NCBI GenBank assembly: GCA_030827315.1 | Contig: JAURER010000009.1 | Location: 30,639-94,638 of the forward strand | Reading direction: 5' to 3' | Length of the DNA: 64,000 bases | Origin: Gemmatimonadota bacterium | Lineage (GTDB): Bacteria > Gemmatimonadota > Gemmatimonadetes > Longimicrobiales > Gaopeijiaceae | Shown: positions 1 to 11,493 of the stretch, piece by piece | Layout of the letters: the number at the start of each line of letters is the position of its first letter | Position numbering within the stretch: the first letter of the stretch is position 1 | The notes under the pieces: model-generated | Seen by the model: only the letters and a program-made list of their open reading frames with translations | Told to the model about the DNA's origin: nothing | Databases searched by the model: none | Translations under genes and position numbers: made by a program

Positions 1-477
1 CGCCTGCCGAACACTGTCCTGCTGCTCGGCGGTCGCCTGCATGGGGAACTCCAACATGATGTGCCGCGCGCGGATCTCGAGCGCCGGAGCTTCCGCCTCG
101 TAGCGGGACCGGAGCTCGTCCTCCGTGATGAAGGTGTCGACCTGGATCACCGAATCACGGAGCTGGAAGACCATCGACTGCGAGACCTGCTGCAGCACCA
201 TCGGGTCGAGGTCGAGGTCCGAAAACGTCGAATCGCGTCCCGCCGCGTCGGCGAGGAGGGTGTAGTCCACCCACAGTTCGGCGAGGGCCCGGACCACGCC
301 CGTCTCGGCCGGGAGACCCTCCTGGTCCACGAGGAGCTCGACCGCCTGATCGACGGTGAGCCGATACGAGCCCACGCGCGCGACCGCCTCTTCTTCCGCC
401 TGCTCGGCCCCGCATGCCATGAGCCCCATGGACGCGACTGCGACCACGAACGACCTGCACTTCTGGATCTTCTTCAC
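1..477 (-). CDS. Exported parvulin-type peptidylprolyl isomerase, lipoprotein (3' part missing)
   Basis: Partial gene: 159 codons are present and the window edge cuts the C-terminal part. The GTG at 477 gives a lipoprotein signal: basic N-terminus MKKIQKCR, a hydrophobic core and lipobox LMAC with the lipidated Cys22. About 115 residues of helical SurA/PrsA-like chaperone region follow. Then comes EIRARHIMLEFP, the usual opening of a PPIC (parvulin) domain, just before the edge. The expected role is cis-trans isomerisation of prolyl bonds and folding of exported proteins on the periplasmic side of the membrane. It lies directly downstream of mfd; its start is about 30 bp past the mfd stop. 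An ATG at 509 overlaps the mfd stop but opens only 11 codons, so it was not used. Family call is confident; substrate range is unknown. Confidence 0.85.
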   Translation of the reverse strand, partial: MKKIQKCRSFVVAVASMGLMACGAEQAEEEAVARVGSYRLTVDQAVELLVDQEGLPAETGVVRALAELWVDYTLLADAAGRDSTFSDLDLDPMVLQQVSQSMVFQLRDSVIQVDTFITEDELRSRYEAEAPALEIRARHIMLEFPMQATAEQQDSVRQA

Positions 478-505
478 CGTCTCTGTGACCTCTCGCTCGT
501 CGATT

Positions 506-3500
506 TCATGCTGCCTCTCCCTTCGCCGAATGCAGCGCCGAGAGCGCCACGAGGACGGTCTCGACGATGGGCTCGGCCCCTTCCTGCTCGAGCTGGACGG
601 ACAGGGGGTGAACCCTCAGTACGTCCAGTCGCGCCTGCCGCTGCGTGAGCGGGCCCTCCAGTGCCGCCATGCGCGGCACGACTCCCTCCCGGAAGCTGAG
701 GCGCGCCGTCCGCCCCCGAACGATGACTCGCTCCAGCCCGAGCGCGCGTCCCAGGATGCGCATGGCGGCCACATCCAGCAGTCGCTCGGCCTCCGCGGGT
801 AGGGGACCGAATCGGTCGGTCATCTCGCGCCGAAGCCCATCGACTTCCATTCGACCGGTCGCCTTCGAGAGGCGCCGATAAAGATGGAGCTTTTGGCTCG
901 AATCTGAAACGTAGGGGTCGGGAAGGTACGCTGGACCCTGGAGGGTGACGTCCGGCTCGGGCCACTCCACCGCTTCCTCGCCCTTCTCGATCCGCTCGAC
1001 CGTCTTGCGCAGCAGGCGCATGTAGGCGTCGAGACCGATCTGCTGCGCGAAGCCGGACTGATCCGCGCCCAGGAGATTGCCCGCGCCGCGCAACTCGAGG
1101 TCGCGAAGCGCCACGGAGTATCCACTCCCGAGCTCGGTGTAGTGCTCGAGCACGCGCAACCTCTTCTCGGCCTCCTCGTTCACGTCGTCGGGAACCAGGA
1201 GGTAGCAGTACGCCCTGCGGTCGGACCTGCCGACGCGCCCCCGGATCTGGTAGAGCTGGGAGAGACCGAACCTGTCCGCGCGGTCGACGATCAGCGTATT
1301 GGCGTTCGGAACGTCGAGGCCGTTCTCGATGATCGAGGAGCAGACGAGGAGGTCCACCTCACCGTCCACGAAGGCACGCATGACCTCGTCGAGCTCGGCG
1401 CCCCCCATCTGTCCGTGGGCCACGCCGATGCGGGCCTCGGGCACGAGTGTGCCGATCTCGTCGGCGACGTTGTAGATCGTGTCGATGCGGTTGTGCAGGA
1501 AGAATGCCTGTCCGCCACGGTCGAGCTCGCGATGGAGGGCTTCCGACAGGAGCTGGTCGGACCACGGCAGGACGTTCGTGAAGATCGGCATCCGGTCGCG
1601 CGGTGGCGTTCGGATGAGCGACAGGTCGCGGATGCCGGAGAGGGACAGATACAGCGTCCTGGGAATCGGCGTTGCGCTCAGCGTGAGGACGTCGATGGAG
1701 GTCCGCAGCTTCTTGAGACGCTCCTTGTGCTTGACCCCGAAGCGCTGCTCCTCGTCCACGATGAGGAGTCCAAGATCCTTGAAGACGACGTCCCGGGACA
1801 GGAGCCGGTGGGTGCCGATCACGATGTCGACGCCGCCCTCGGCGACGCTGGAGAGAAGCTCCTTCTGCTCTTTCGCCGTTCGGAACCGGCTGAGCGATCC
1901 GACGCGCACGGGGTAGTCGGCCAGACGTTCCTCGAAGGTGTGCCGGTGCTGTTCCGCGAGAATCGTCGTCGGCGCGAGCACGGCCACCTGTTTGCCGTCC
2001 TGCACCGCCTTGAAGGCCGCGCGGATGGCGACCTCGGTCTTCCCGTAGCCGACGTCGCCGCAGACGAGTCGGTCCATGGGGCGCACCGCTTCCATGTCGC
2101 GCTTGACGTCCTCGGAGGCCTGCCGCTGGTCTGGTGTGTCGTCGAAAAGGAAGGACGACTCCATCTCCATCTGCCACCTCGTGTCGGGCGAGAACGCGTG
2201 CCCCACGGCAGCCTGTCGGCGGGCGTACAGCTCGAGGAGCTCGGTGGTCATCTCCTCGAGGACCCGTTCCGTCCTGTTGCGCAACGCCTTCCACTTCTTG
2301 CCACCGATCCGGTGGATGCTCGGTGGTCGCGCGTCGTCGGACTCTCCCACCCACCGTTCGATGAGGTCCAGCCGGGTCACGGGCACGCGCAACAGGTCAC
2401 CGCCGGCGTACTCGATCGCGAGCACCTCCATCTGCTGGGCGCCGATGGCCATGCGCTCGAGCCCGCGGAACTGCCCTACGCCGTGGTCCATGTGAACCAC
2501 GAAGTCGCCCGGCGCGAGCTGGGCTAGGCTTTCGAGGGCCACGGACCCGCGAAACCTGCGGCTTCGTCGAACGCGACGAGGCCGGCGGAAGATCTCGTGG
2601 TCGTTGAGCACGCGCAGTGGGGGTGTCGTGCACCCGAGCTCGAAGCCGCCAGACAGCGCTCCGAGGCCGAGACGGGCTCCCGGAGGGAGGCGCTTCACCC
2701 CACCGAGGATCTCCTCGAGCCGCTCGAGCTGCCCGTCGTTGTCGCACAGCACCACGGTTTCGTGTCCCCGGGCCGCACCCTCCCGCAGGTACGCCTCGAG
2801 TTTCGCCATGTCCCGGTCGATGGACGGTACCGGCGTCGCCTCGATGTTCCGGGGCGCGTCGGACGATGCCGTCAGCGCCAGTACCGGGAGGGCATCGAGC
2901 CGCTGCTGCATCTCGTCCGGCGCGAGGAAGAGCGCCTCGGGGCGGGGTGGCGTGGCGCCCGAGTGCACCAGACTTTCGTAGAGCGTCGAGACGCGGGTCC
3001 AGGTACGCTCCATCTCTTCGAGCACCGGCCAGTCGCCCAGGTGCACCACGACCGCGTCTGCGGGCAGGAGCTCGAGCAGGGAGCGGGGGACCGAACTGTC
3101 GTCGTCGTGGTCCCGGCGCCGGAAGTCCACGGGCAGGACGTGCGTCTCGGAGATCTCCCGCGTGGAGCGCTGGTCGAGGACGTCGAACGTGCGGATCGAC
3201 ACGATCTCGTCCCCCCAGAACTCGATGCGCACCGGGTCCCCCGCCGACGCGGAGAAGACGTCGAGGATGCCACCGCGCACCGCGAACTGTCCCACTTCCT
3301 CGACGAGCGACACGCGGTCGAAGCCCCGCTCCTCGAGCATCAGCGGAAGGGAAGCCAGGCTCACGTCGTCGCCGACCCGGAAGGTCGCCCGGAGATCGGC
3401 CAGCCGCACGGGGATGGGTACGCGCTCCTGGAGCGCGCGTGGCGTGGTGACGACGACCTTGGTTCGGCCCGAGAACAGCGCCTCGACCGCCTCGACGCGC

Positions 3501-3820
3501 AGGCCGCCGATCTCCAGATGCGTCTCCGACTCCTCGTACGGGAGCGCCTCCTTCTGCGGGTACAGGTGGGATTCCTCGGTCCCGTCGAGAAGGGTCTCCA
3601 GGTCCGCCTCAATGGAGATCGCGTCCTGAGGCGTCTGCGCGAGAACGACGAAGACGCGCTCCCGGTTCATGCGGTGCAGCGAGGCCACCACCGCCGCACC
3701 GATGGAGCCGATGGCGCCACCGAGGACGACCCTCTGGCCCGCCGCGGGAAGGGCCCTCGCGGTGGCCGCGAAGGCGGGAGAGGTGGCCACACCCCTCAGG
3801 ATCGCGTTAGTCGACTCCAT
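506..3820 (-). CDS. mfd: Transcription-repair coupling factor Mfd
   Basis: About 1104 residues, normal for Mfd. The N-terminal third carries the UvrB-like module (LYPQKEALPYEESETH, GGILDVF). The RNA-polymerase-interacting domain follows near residue 440 (VVHMDHGVGQFRG). The RecG-like translocase has Walker A GDVGYGKT near 585, DEEQ near 688, SATPIPRTL and QIRGRVGRS. A TRCF domain ends the protein. Mfd removes stalled RNA polymerase at lesions and recruits UvrA. I chose the ATG at 3820 because GGAG lies about a dozen bases upstream; an ATG at 3856 lacks a Shine-Dalgarno and would extend the overlap with the upstream gene from 14 to 50 bp. The overlap suggests cotranscription with the BatA-like gene. 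Confidence 0.97.
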   Translation of the reverse strand: MESTNAILRGVATSPAFAATARALPAAGQRVVLGGAIGSIGAAVVASLHRMNRERVFVVLAQTPQDAISIEADLETLLDGTEESHLYPQKEALPYEESETHLEIGGLRVEAVEALFSGRTKVVVTTPRALQERVPIPVRLADLRATFRVGDDVSLASLPLMLEERGFDRVSLVEEVGQFAVRGGILDVFSASAGDPVRIEFWGDEIVSIRTFDVLDQRSTREISETHVLPVDFRRRDHDDDSSVPRSLLELLPADAVVVHLGDWPVLEEMERTWTRVSTLYESLVHSGATPPRPEALFLAPDEMQQRLDALPVLALTASSDAPRNIEATPVPSIDRDMAKLEAYLREGAARGHETVVLCDNDGQLERLEEILGGVKRLPPGARLGLGALSGGFELGCTTPPLRVLNDHEIFRRPRRVRRSRRFRGSVALESLAQLAPGDFVVHMDHGVGQFRGLERMAIGAQQMEVLAIEYAGGDLLRVPVTRLDLIERWVGESDDARPPSIHRIGGKKWKALRNRTERVLEEMTTELLELYARRQAAVGHAFSPDTRWQMEMESSFLFDDTPDQRQASEDVKRDMEAVRPMDRLVCGDVGYGKTEVAIRAAFKAVQDGKQVAVLAPTTILAEQHRHTFEERLADYPVRVGSLSRFRTAKEQKELLSSVAEGGVDIVIGTHRLLSRDVVFKDLGLLIVDEEQRFGVKHKERLKKLRTSIDVLTLSATPIPRTLYLSLSGIRDLSLIRTPPRDRMPIFTNVLPWSDQLLSEALHRELDRGGQAFFLHNRIDTIYNVADEIGTLVPEARIGVAHGQMGGAELDEVMRAFVDGEVDLLVCSSIIENGLDVPNANTLIVDRADRFGLSQLYQIRGRVGRSDRRAYCYLLVPDDVNEEAEKRLRVLEHYTELGSGYSVALRDLELRGAGNLLGADQSGFAQQIGLDAYMRLLRKTVERIEKGEEAVEWPEPDVTLQGPAYLPDPYVSDSSQKLHLYRRLSKATGRMEVDGLRREMTDRFGPLPAEAERLLDVAAMRILGRALGLERVIVRGRTARLSFREGVVPRMAALEGPLTQRQARLDVLRVHPLSVQLEQEGAEPIVETVLVALSALHSAKGEAA

Positions 3821-5762
3821 CGGCCTGCGTGCTCTCCGCCTCGCGGCGGAATGCAAGCGGGTTTCGCTCGCCCGAGGTCGCCATCAGCGACTCGAGTATG
3901 AGCAGCGCCAGTCCCGCGAGCAGAAACGGCCACCAGAGCTCCGGCCCCTGCCGCGACCGGAATACGGCCCGAGGCCAGGACCCCGCGCGGTCGACCTCGG
4001 TGACCGACCGGCCGATGGCGTCAGGGAAGTTCTCCTCGGCGAGCGGTTCGAGTCGCGACTCCTCGGGGGGAGGGTTGAGTGCGACGATGGCCACGACCGA
4101 ATCGGCGGCGAGGAAGGTGTAGAGCCCGGCGACGCCGGTTCCTCGTACGACGCGCGTGGCGTCGATCTCGGATTCGGTGCCGTCGGGAAAGCGCACCGAG
4201 GTCGCCGCGGCCGGTGCGGGGAGGTGACTCCCCGTCGTGACCTCGGCCTGCGCGCCGCCCGCGCCCGCCCAAGCACCCGCCACCCAGTCGATGAAGCGTA
4301 GCATCCCGGTCGACACGGGCAGCGTCGTGCCCGACGCGTCCATGGGGGACCCGATCAGCAGGTAGCGACGGCCCGCACCATCGGAGCCCTCCACCGCCCA
4401 GGGCCGCCCGCCGACTTCCGCGAGCGTGCGCGACGGGGCGGGCGGGTCGCCCGCAAGCGTGAGCTCGTACCGGGCGCGCACCCGCACCCCGGAGAGCGAC
4501 TCGGGCAGCGCCACCCCCTCGAGCTCTCGCTCACCGGCGGTCGCGGACGGCTCGTAGACCCAGGGGATGCCCGCCTCCGCGAGCCTGCGGTTCAGCGCGG
4601 GCAGGAGGGCGGGGTCGTCGGAAGGGACGATCAGCGAGGCGGTCCGCGACGAACGCCGGTCGAGGCCTTCGCCGTTGCCCGAGACGAGCGCATCGGCGTC
4701 ACCGGCGGCGGCGAGCCGGACCCGACCGGCGTTCTCGAGCACGCCGAGCGCCTCCGCCACAAAGACACTCACATCGCCCGCGCGCGCGACCTGGGGGGCC
4801 GGCCGGGACCGGAACGCGAAGAAGCGCCGATCGTCCGCACGCAGCGCGTCGGGGTCCGCGTCCACGTATCCCTCGATCCACCCCGTGCCGGACGGAGGAA
4901 GGGCGATCGTCGTCTCGGACCCGGGCGCGAGGGTCGCGGCCCCGCGGATCCGCTCGTTCACGATCAGTCGCGCAGGCACGCGGACCGTGTCCTCCTCCGA
5001 CGTCGTCTCGAGCGCGGAGACGGTCACGTCTGCGCGCTGCCCCTCGAGCGGCGGGAGTCCCGCGCCCACCATGACCGAGGTCAGAGCACGGTTCGTACCT
5101 TGCGCGCGCTGCCCCGTCCACGCGACGACGTCGAAAGCGCCCGCGGGGCCGGGCCGGGAGCCGGTGGTGAAACCGGTGGCCTGCAGATCGGAGAGGAGAT
5201 GGATCTCCCGGTGCTCCATCCCCGACGTCTCCAGCAGCCGTGCAGCCCGTTCGAGGGCCCCCGAGAGGTCTCCGCCGGCGTCGCTCGGCTCCGTTTCCTC
5301 CACCGACGCGCGGACCTCGGTCGCCGTGCCCGGTATGGCCGGAATCCACGGCTCGCCCGCACGAACGAGCCAGAACCGGTCTTCCGAGGTCGCTTCGTCC
5401 AGGGCAGCGGCGGCGAGCTCCTTCAGCCGGTCGAGCACGCGGACGTCGCCCACCACCAGCCCGCTGCTCAACGAGTTGTCGAGCACGATCACCGCCGCGG
5501 TGGCCGGATGCGCCGTGCCGCGTCCCCCGAAATACAGCCGTGCGCCAGCGGCCACGAGGAGGATGAGGATGACGATGCGCGTGAGCATGAGCAGGAGCTG
5601 GCGCAGCCGGATGGTCCGGGCGTGCTCGCGTTCCGTGCGCTCCAGGTAACGCAGGGCGGGAAAGATGATCCGTCGGGTCTCGTGCTTCTGGAAAAGGTGC
5701 AGCCAGATCGGAATCGAGATCGCGGCGCCCGCGAGAAGGAAGAGGGGGTTCAGCGCACCCAT
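3807..5762 (-). CDS. BatA-like membrane protein with vWA domain
   Basis: 651 residues. The first 100 residues match the aerotolerance/BatA N-terminal layout: a membrane segment ([18 protein letters not shown]), a basic loop with [11 protein letters not shown], then a second segment ([19 protein letters not shown]). A von Willebrand A-like domain follows with a DxSxS-type metal site (VLDNSLSS). A large extracytoplasmic region and a C-terminal membrane helix ([18 protein letters not shown]) finish the protein. Such proteins usually work with a MoxR ATPase and a DUF58 protein. Here the DUF58 gene lies 19 bp upstream, but no MoxR gene is visible in the window. The start at 5762 has AGGGA about nine bases upstream. 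The exact biochemical role is not known for this family. Confidence 0.85.
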   Translation of the reverse strand: MGALNPLFLLAGAAISIPIWLHLFQKHETRRIIFPALRYLERTEREHARTIRLRQLLLMLTRIVILILLVAAGARLYFGGRGTAHPATAAVIVLDNSLSSGLVVGDVRVLDRLKELAAAALDEATSEDRFWLVRAGEPWIPAIPGTATEVRASVEETEPSDAGGDLSGALERAARLLETSGMEHREIHLLSDLQATGFTTGSRPGPAGAFDVVAWTGQRAQGTNRALTSVMVGAGLPPLEGQRADVTVSALETTSEEDTVRVPARLIVNERIRGAATLAPGSETTIALPPSGTGWIEGYVDADPDALRADDRRFFAFRSRPAPQVARAGDVSVFVAEALGVLENAGRVRLAAAGDADALVSGNGEGLDRRSSRTASLIVPSDDPALLPALNRRLAEAGIPWVYEPSATAGERELEGVALPESLSGVRVRARYELTLAGDPPAPSRTLAEVGGRPWAVEGSDGAGRRYLLIGSPMDASGTTLPVSTGMLRFIDWVAGAWAGAGGAQAEVTTGSHLPAPAAATSVRFPDGTESEIDATRVVRGTGVAGLYTFLAADSVVAIVALNPPPEESRLEPLAEENFPDAIGRSVTEVDRAGSWPRAVFRSRQGPELWWPFLLAGLALLILESLMATSGERNPLAFRREAESTQADGVD

Positions 5763-5781
5763 CGTGGTTTCCCTGCCGCCC

Positions 5782-6711
5782 TCAGCCCAGTCGCTCGCGT
5801 TTGCGCAGGTAGGCGCGAAGCGCCATCGACAGCGCCCCGTCCGTGTCGACCACGTGGTAGTCGATTCCGTGTGGTCTGAGGTCGCGTTGCCATTCCGCCA
5901 GCGCCTGCCGCACGGCTTCACGGTATTCGGAGCGGATGTCCGCGACGCTCACCAGGAGCTCTGCATCCGACTCCGGATCGACGAAGCGCGCCTCGGATCC
6001 CGGCGGCAGCTCGCGCTCGCCCGGGTCGATGAGATGGAAGACGAGTACCTCGTGTCCGTGGTGCCGCAGGAAGCGCAGCGCGGTCAGGGTCTCCTGGCGG
6101 GCCACAAGGAGGTCCGAAATCAGAATGACGAGTCCGCGCCGATGCAGTCGCACCGCGAGGTCGCGAAGCGCGGTTTCGGCGGACGTCCGGCCCCGGGCCT
6201 CGATCGCGCGCAGGCGGCGCACCGCCTCGTGCCACTGGCGTCGCCCCCCCCGTGCCTGGAGGCGGTCGACGACCGTGTCGTGGAAGGCGGCCATGCCGAC
6301 GGAGTCGCCCTGACGCAGGAGCACGAGCGCGAGCGACGCAGCGAGGTGCTTCGCATACCACAGCTTCGTCGGGAGGACACCGGGGTTCGAAGTCCATCCC
6401 ATCGATTCGCTCACGTCCAGCAGGAGGTGGGCCCGCAGGTTCGTTTCCTCCTCGAACTGCTTGACGTAGTAGCGGTCGGAGCGCCCGTACATGCGCCAGT
6501 CGATGTAGCGCAGGTCGTCGCCGGCCTGATACGCTCTCAGTTCCGCGTATTCGGCCGAGAACCCGCGGTGAGGCGAACGATGAAGCCCCATGATGAAGCC
6601 CTCGACGACCTCGCGCGCGATGAGCTCGATACCGCCGAGCTGCGAGAGCGTGGCGGGGTCGAGGAGGTCGGCGCGGAGGCCGGCTCGGGTCTGGGGCCGC
6701 GTGTCGTTCAT
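5782..6711 (-). CDS. DUF58 domain protein (vWA-like)
   Basis: About 309 residues. It has the DUF58 core: the region around [15 protein letters not shown], then a vWA-like strand with metal-site motif DVSESM. The family is linked to MoxR ATPases and membrane vWA proteins, and the next gene is such a protein. There are two in-frame ATGs, at 6720 and 6711. A good promoter (TTGAGG, 17 bp, TAGCTT) ends only two bases before the first ATG, so transcription should begin at or after that codon. I therefore prefer the second ATG (MNDTRPQ...), which would sit at or near the 5' end of a leaderless mRNA. No transmembrane segment is evident; a cytoplasmic location is likely. Confidence 0.88.
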   Translation of the reverse strand: MNDTRPQTRAGLRADLLDPATLSQLGGIELIAREVVEGFIMGLHRSPHRGFSAEYAELRAYQAGDDLRYIDWRMYGRSDRYYVKQFEEETNLRAHLLLDVSESMGWTSNPGVLPTKLWYAKHLAASLALVLLRQGDSVGMAAFHDTVVDRLQARGGRRQWHEAVRRLRAIEARGRTSAETALRDLAVRLHRRGLVILISDLLVARQETLTALRFLRHHGHEVLVFHLIDPGERELPPGSEARFVDPESDAELLVSVADIRSEYREAVRQALAEWQRDLRPHGIDYHVVDTDGALSMALRAYLRKRERLG

Positions 6712-6722
6712 GAGAGCCATGG

Positions 6723-6751
6723 AAGCTACCGGCGGGGTGGCACGCCCTCAA
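6723..6751 (-). promoter_or_regulatory. Promoter for the DUF58-BatA-mfd operon
   Basis: Reading the minus strand: TTGAGG (6751-6746), 17 bp spacer, TAGCTT (6728-6723). The expected transcription start falls at or just after the ATG at 6720, pointing to a leaderless transcript beginning near the ATG at 6711. The same hexamer pair and spacing recurs elsewhere in the window. Confidence 0.6.
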
Positions 6752-6828
6752 CCGGACGGGTCTACGGGTGCGCATGGGGCTCGGTTAACTTTTGCGCCCC
6801 GCACGTCCACTCCGTCCCGAAACGTCCG

Positions 6829-8627
<1,799 letters not shown>

Positions 8628-8631
<4 letters not shown>

Positions 8632-9611
8632 GCCACCGCTGGCTGATCGGCGTTGATATCGGCGGCACGAACCTCGTGGTCGCCGCGGTCCCGTACACGG
8701 GTGGCGAGCCCGCGGCCGTCCGCTCGCGACCGACGTCGCCGGGCCGCGGAGCGGATGCGGCCGTCGCCGACATCGCCGAGATGGCGGAGGAAGTCGTCGC
8801 CGAGACCGTGGAGCGCCACGGCGCCCGCCGAGAGGACTTCCGAGGTGTCGGCATCGGGTGTCCCGGGCCCCTCGATCGAAGAAAGGGTGTCATCGGGACG
8901 AGTCCCAACCTCCAGTGGGATGGCTACCCGATCCGGGACCGCATCTCCGCGGCGGTCGGGCTTCCGGCCTCTCTCGACAACGACGCCAACTGCGCCACGT
9001 ACGGCGAGTGGTGGCAGGGGGCCGGACGCGGTACGGCGTCCCTGGTCGGTGTCACGCTGGGTACAGGCATTGGCGGAGGGTATATCGAAGCTGGCCGCCT
9101 GCTTCGCGGGACGAGCGGCAGCGGGTGCGAGATCGGGCACATGACCATCGACTTCGACGGTCGCATGTGCGGGTGCGGCAACCGCGGGTGCCTCGAGGCG
9201 TACGCCTCCGGACCGGCCATCGCTGCGCGAGCCCGGGAAGGACTCGAGGCGGGGAGGACATCCGTGATGCCCGAGATGGTGGGAGGCGATCTCTCGCTCG
9301 TCACCGCGGCCACCGTGTACGAGGCGATCCAGGCCGGCGACGCGTACGCGAGCGAAGTCCTGACCGAATCGGCGAGAATTCTCGCCGTCGGGCTGGCGAA
9401 CGTGATCAACGTCTTCAACCCCGAGATGATCGTGATCGTCGGCGGGGTCACGCGGGCGGGACGCTATCTGTTCGCGCCGCTCCGGGAGGAAGTCGGCCGA
9501 CGGGCGTTCGGGAGCGCGGTCGAGGCCTGCACGATCGTGCCCGGCGCGCTGCCTGCGACTGCCGGAGTCATCGGGGCGGCGGGCGTGTTCGTGATGGAGC
9601 GCCACCGCTGA
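8628..9611 (+). CDS. ROK-family sugar kinase (glucokinase-like)
   Basis: 327 residues. The N-terminal phosphate loop GVDIGGTNL and the ROK signature with zinc-type cysteines ([15 protein letters not shown]) are present. GTGIGGGYI and the catalytic-region motif DNDANC are also visible. ROK kinases phosphorylate glucose or N-acyl sugars with ATP, and glucokinase is the commonest activity. The substrate cannot be fixed from sequence alone. The ATG overlaps the lepA stop as ATGA, and the gene's own stop overlaps a CTG that likely starts the next gene, so translation of lepA, this kinase and the PfkB kinase is probably coupled. Confidence 0.9.
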
Positions 9612-10585
9612 GGCGGACGCTCGGTGTGGTCGGCACGCTCGTGTGGGACCGGATCGTGGCCCACGACCGGTCGGGCGAGGTCGTCGAGCGTTGGGGCGGG
9701 ATCGGGTACGGGATCGCGGCGGCCGCAGCGGCGCTTTCGAGGCAATGGCGCGTGCTCCCCATCGTCCGCGTCGGGCGAGACATGCACGGTCACGCCCTCG
9801 ACTTCATCTCGACGGTCGATGGGGTCGACGCCTCGGCGATGCTCTCGGTCGATGCCCCCACCAACCGCGTGGAGCTTTGCTACCACTCCGCTTCGGAGCG
9901 GACCGAGCGCCTTACCGGAGGGGTTGGTTGCTGGCCGTGGGCGGAACTCCGGACGCGCATTGCGCGGTGCGACGCCCTCCTGGTGAATTTCGTCTCCGGC
10001 CACGAGGCGACGCTGGAGACGACGCGCCGCCTCCGCGGTGGCTTCAAGGGCCCGATCTACGCGGACCTGCACTCGCTCTTTCTCGGGACCCGGGCGGACG
10101 GGACCCGCGTACCTCGCCCACTCGACGATCCGGAGGCCTGGGTGCGCTGCTTCGACGCCGTGCAGCTGAACGAAGCGGAGGCGCGCCTCGCACTGCCCGG
10201 CGGTGCTTCGTCGGAGCGCATGCCGGACGTCGCGCTCGGCTGGGGGGCCGGGCTCGCCGTGGTCACCGGTGGGGAAGCCGGCGTGCGGTGGGCTGCCCGC
10301 CGGGACCTGAACGCCGACCCTCTGGCCTGGCGCACGGCGGGCGGCGGCCGATCCCCGGTGCCCGGGGCGCGCGTCGTGACCGGAAGCGTTACCATCTCAT
10401 CGGCTCTGCGGGGAGACCCGACCGGGTGCGGCGACGTGTGGGGCGCGGCCTTCTTCGGCCGCCTCCTCTCGGGCGACTCGATCGGCACGGCGGCGGAGAC
10501 GGCGACTCGGTTCGCGGCTCGCAACGTTGTGCATCGTGGGGCCGACGGTCTTTTTCAGGCGCTCCTGCACGAGGTGGTTCCCTGA
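9608..10585 (+). CDS. PfkB-family carbohydrate kinase, probable CTG start
   Basis: About 325 residues from CTG. The fold is ribokinase/PfkB-like: N-terminal strand LGVVGTLVWDRI, the GG region (RWGGIGYGIAAAAAAL), and the C-terminal anion-hole motif DPTGCGDVWGAAFF with the catalytic Asp. It should phosphorylate a sugar or nucleoside; the substrate is unknown. No ATG, GTG or TTG precedes the first beta strand. GTG at 9626 is the first standard start but cuts that strand. CTG at 9608 overlaps the ROK stop as CTGA, copying the ATGA overlaps on either side of this cluster. The 3' end uses another CTGA overlap with the STAS gene. Confidence 0.82.
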   Translation: MRRTLGVVGTLVWDRIVAHDRSGEVVERWGGIGYGIAAAAAALSRQWRVLPIVRVGRDMHGHALDFISTVDGVDASAMLSVDAPTNRVELCYHSASERTERLTGGVGCWPWAELRTRIARCDALLVNFVSGHEATLETTRRLRGGFKGPIYADLHSLFLGTRADGTRVPRPLDDPEAWVRCFDAVQLNEAEARLALPGGASSERMPDVALGWGAGLAVVTGGEAGVRWAARRDLNADPLAWRTAGGGRSPVPGARVVTGSVTISSALRGDPTGCGDVWGAAFFGRLLSGDSIGTAAETATRFAARNVVHRGADGLFQALLHEVVP

Positions 10586-11493
10586 ACGTCATCGCGGTTC
10601 CCGGTTCGCTCGATCACCACACGATCGACGCATTCTTCGATGAGGTCGTCGGCCGTGCCGGCGATCGGGTGCTCATTGACGCGCGCCACCTTCGATGGGT
10701 GGATCCCGACGGCATGGTGGGGCTTCTGCTCGCGGGCACCATCGCGGGGCGGGAGCAGGCCGCGCTGCCTCGACTCGGGCTTCCCGAGAGCCACGACGTG
10801 GTGGGGTACCTTGCGCGCATGGGCTTCTTCGAGGCGGCACGCGGGATCTACGACTTCGACGCGCCCGCGCGCCGGGCCTCCTCTGGTGGACGCTCGGACG
10901 TCCTGCTCGAGATCACCTCGGTGTCCTCGAACGCCGACGTGCATGAGGTGGTGGACCGGGTCCAGGGGCAGGCCGGGGCGATTCTCACGTCCAAGCTGGG
11001 GTACCCCGGGACGGCCGCGGTGCAGTTCTCCGTGATGCTGTCGGAGCTCTGCCAGAACATCATCGAGCACGCGGACGCGCCGGGCTGGGTCGCTGCCCAG
11101 GCGTACAACTGGGCGAAACGACTGGGGCGGTTTGTGGTCGTGATCTCGGTGATGGACGTGGGGCGCGGATTCCGGGGCTCGCTGGCCGGGGAGCACTCGC
11201 TGCGCTACGGAGACCGATGGGGTGACTCGACGGCCCTCGAAGCCGCGTTTCTGCACGGCCTCACCCGCTTTCCCGACTCGGGCCGCGGCCAGGGGATCCA
11301 GCAGATCCGAAAGCAGGTGAGACGCTGGGACGGCGCCATCACGATCCGCAGCGGAACGGCACGGATCGGGCAGGTGCCGGAGTGGGACGACGCGCCGCCG
11401 CTCGTCGACGGACTGGCCCCGCTGCCCGGCGCCCAGGTGAGCATCATCCTCCCCGCCAAGGCCACCGATGCGTTCGGCACGGGGGGCGCATGA
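10582..11493 (+). CDS. STAS - GHKL ATPase fusion, putative partner-switch regulator, probable CTG start
   Basis: About 303 residues. Residues 1-90 look like a STAS/anti-anti-sigma fold (IAVPGSLDHHTIDAFF, LIDARHLRWVDPDG). The second half has GHKL/HATPase_c boxes: N box ELCQNIIEHA near 155, G1 box DVGRGFRG near 192 and a second glycine box GRGQGIQQI near 234. SpoIIAB-like anti-sigma kinases have this ATPase fold, while STAS proteins are their usual antagonists; here both are on one chain. The first standard start in frame, GTG at 10669, would remove the first strand and helix. CTG at 10582 overlaps the preceding stop as CTGA. The stop overlaps the next gene as ATGA. Function in signalling is inferred. 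Confidence 0.78.
   Translation: MNVIAVPGSLDHHTIDAFFDEVVGRAGDRVLIDARHLRWVDPDGMVGLLLAGTIAGREQAALPRLGLPESHDVVGYLARMGFFEAARGIYDFDAPARRASSGGRSDVLLEITSVSSNADVHEVVDRVQGQAGAILTSKLGYPGTAAVQFSVMLSELCQNIIEHADAPGWVAAQAYNWAKRLGRFVVVISVMDVGRGFRGSLAGEHSLRYGDRWGDSTALEAAFLHGLTRFPDSGRGQGIQQIRKQVRRWDGAITIRSGTARIGQVPEWDDAPPLVDGLAPLPGAQVSIILPAKATDAFGTGGA

Noticed and set aside
474..509. ATG overlapping the mfd stop as start of the PPIase gene
   Set aside because: That frame stops after 11 codons; GTG at 477 opens the lipoprotein signal and the long frame.
1142..3901. Long plus-strand open frames across mfd
   Set aside because: They are antisense shadows of a complete mfd gene with no motif of their own.
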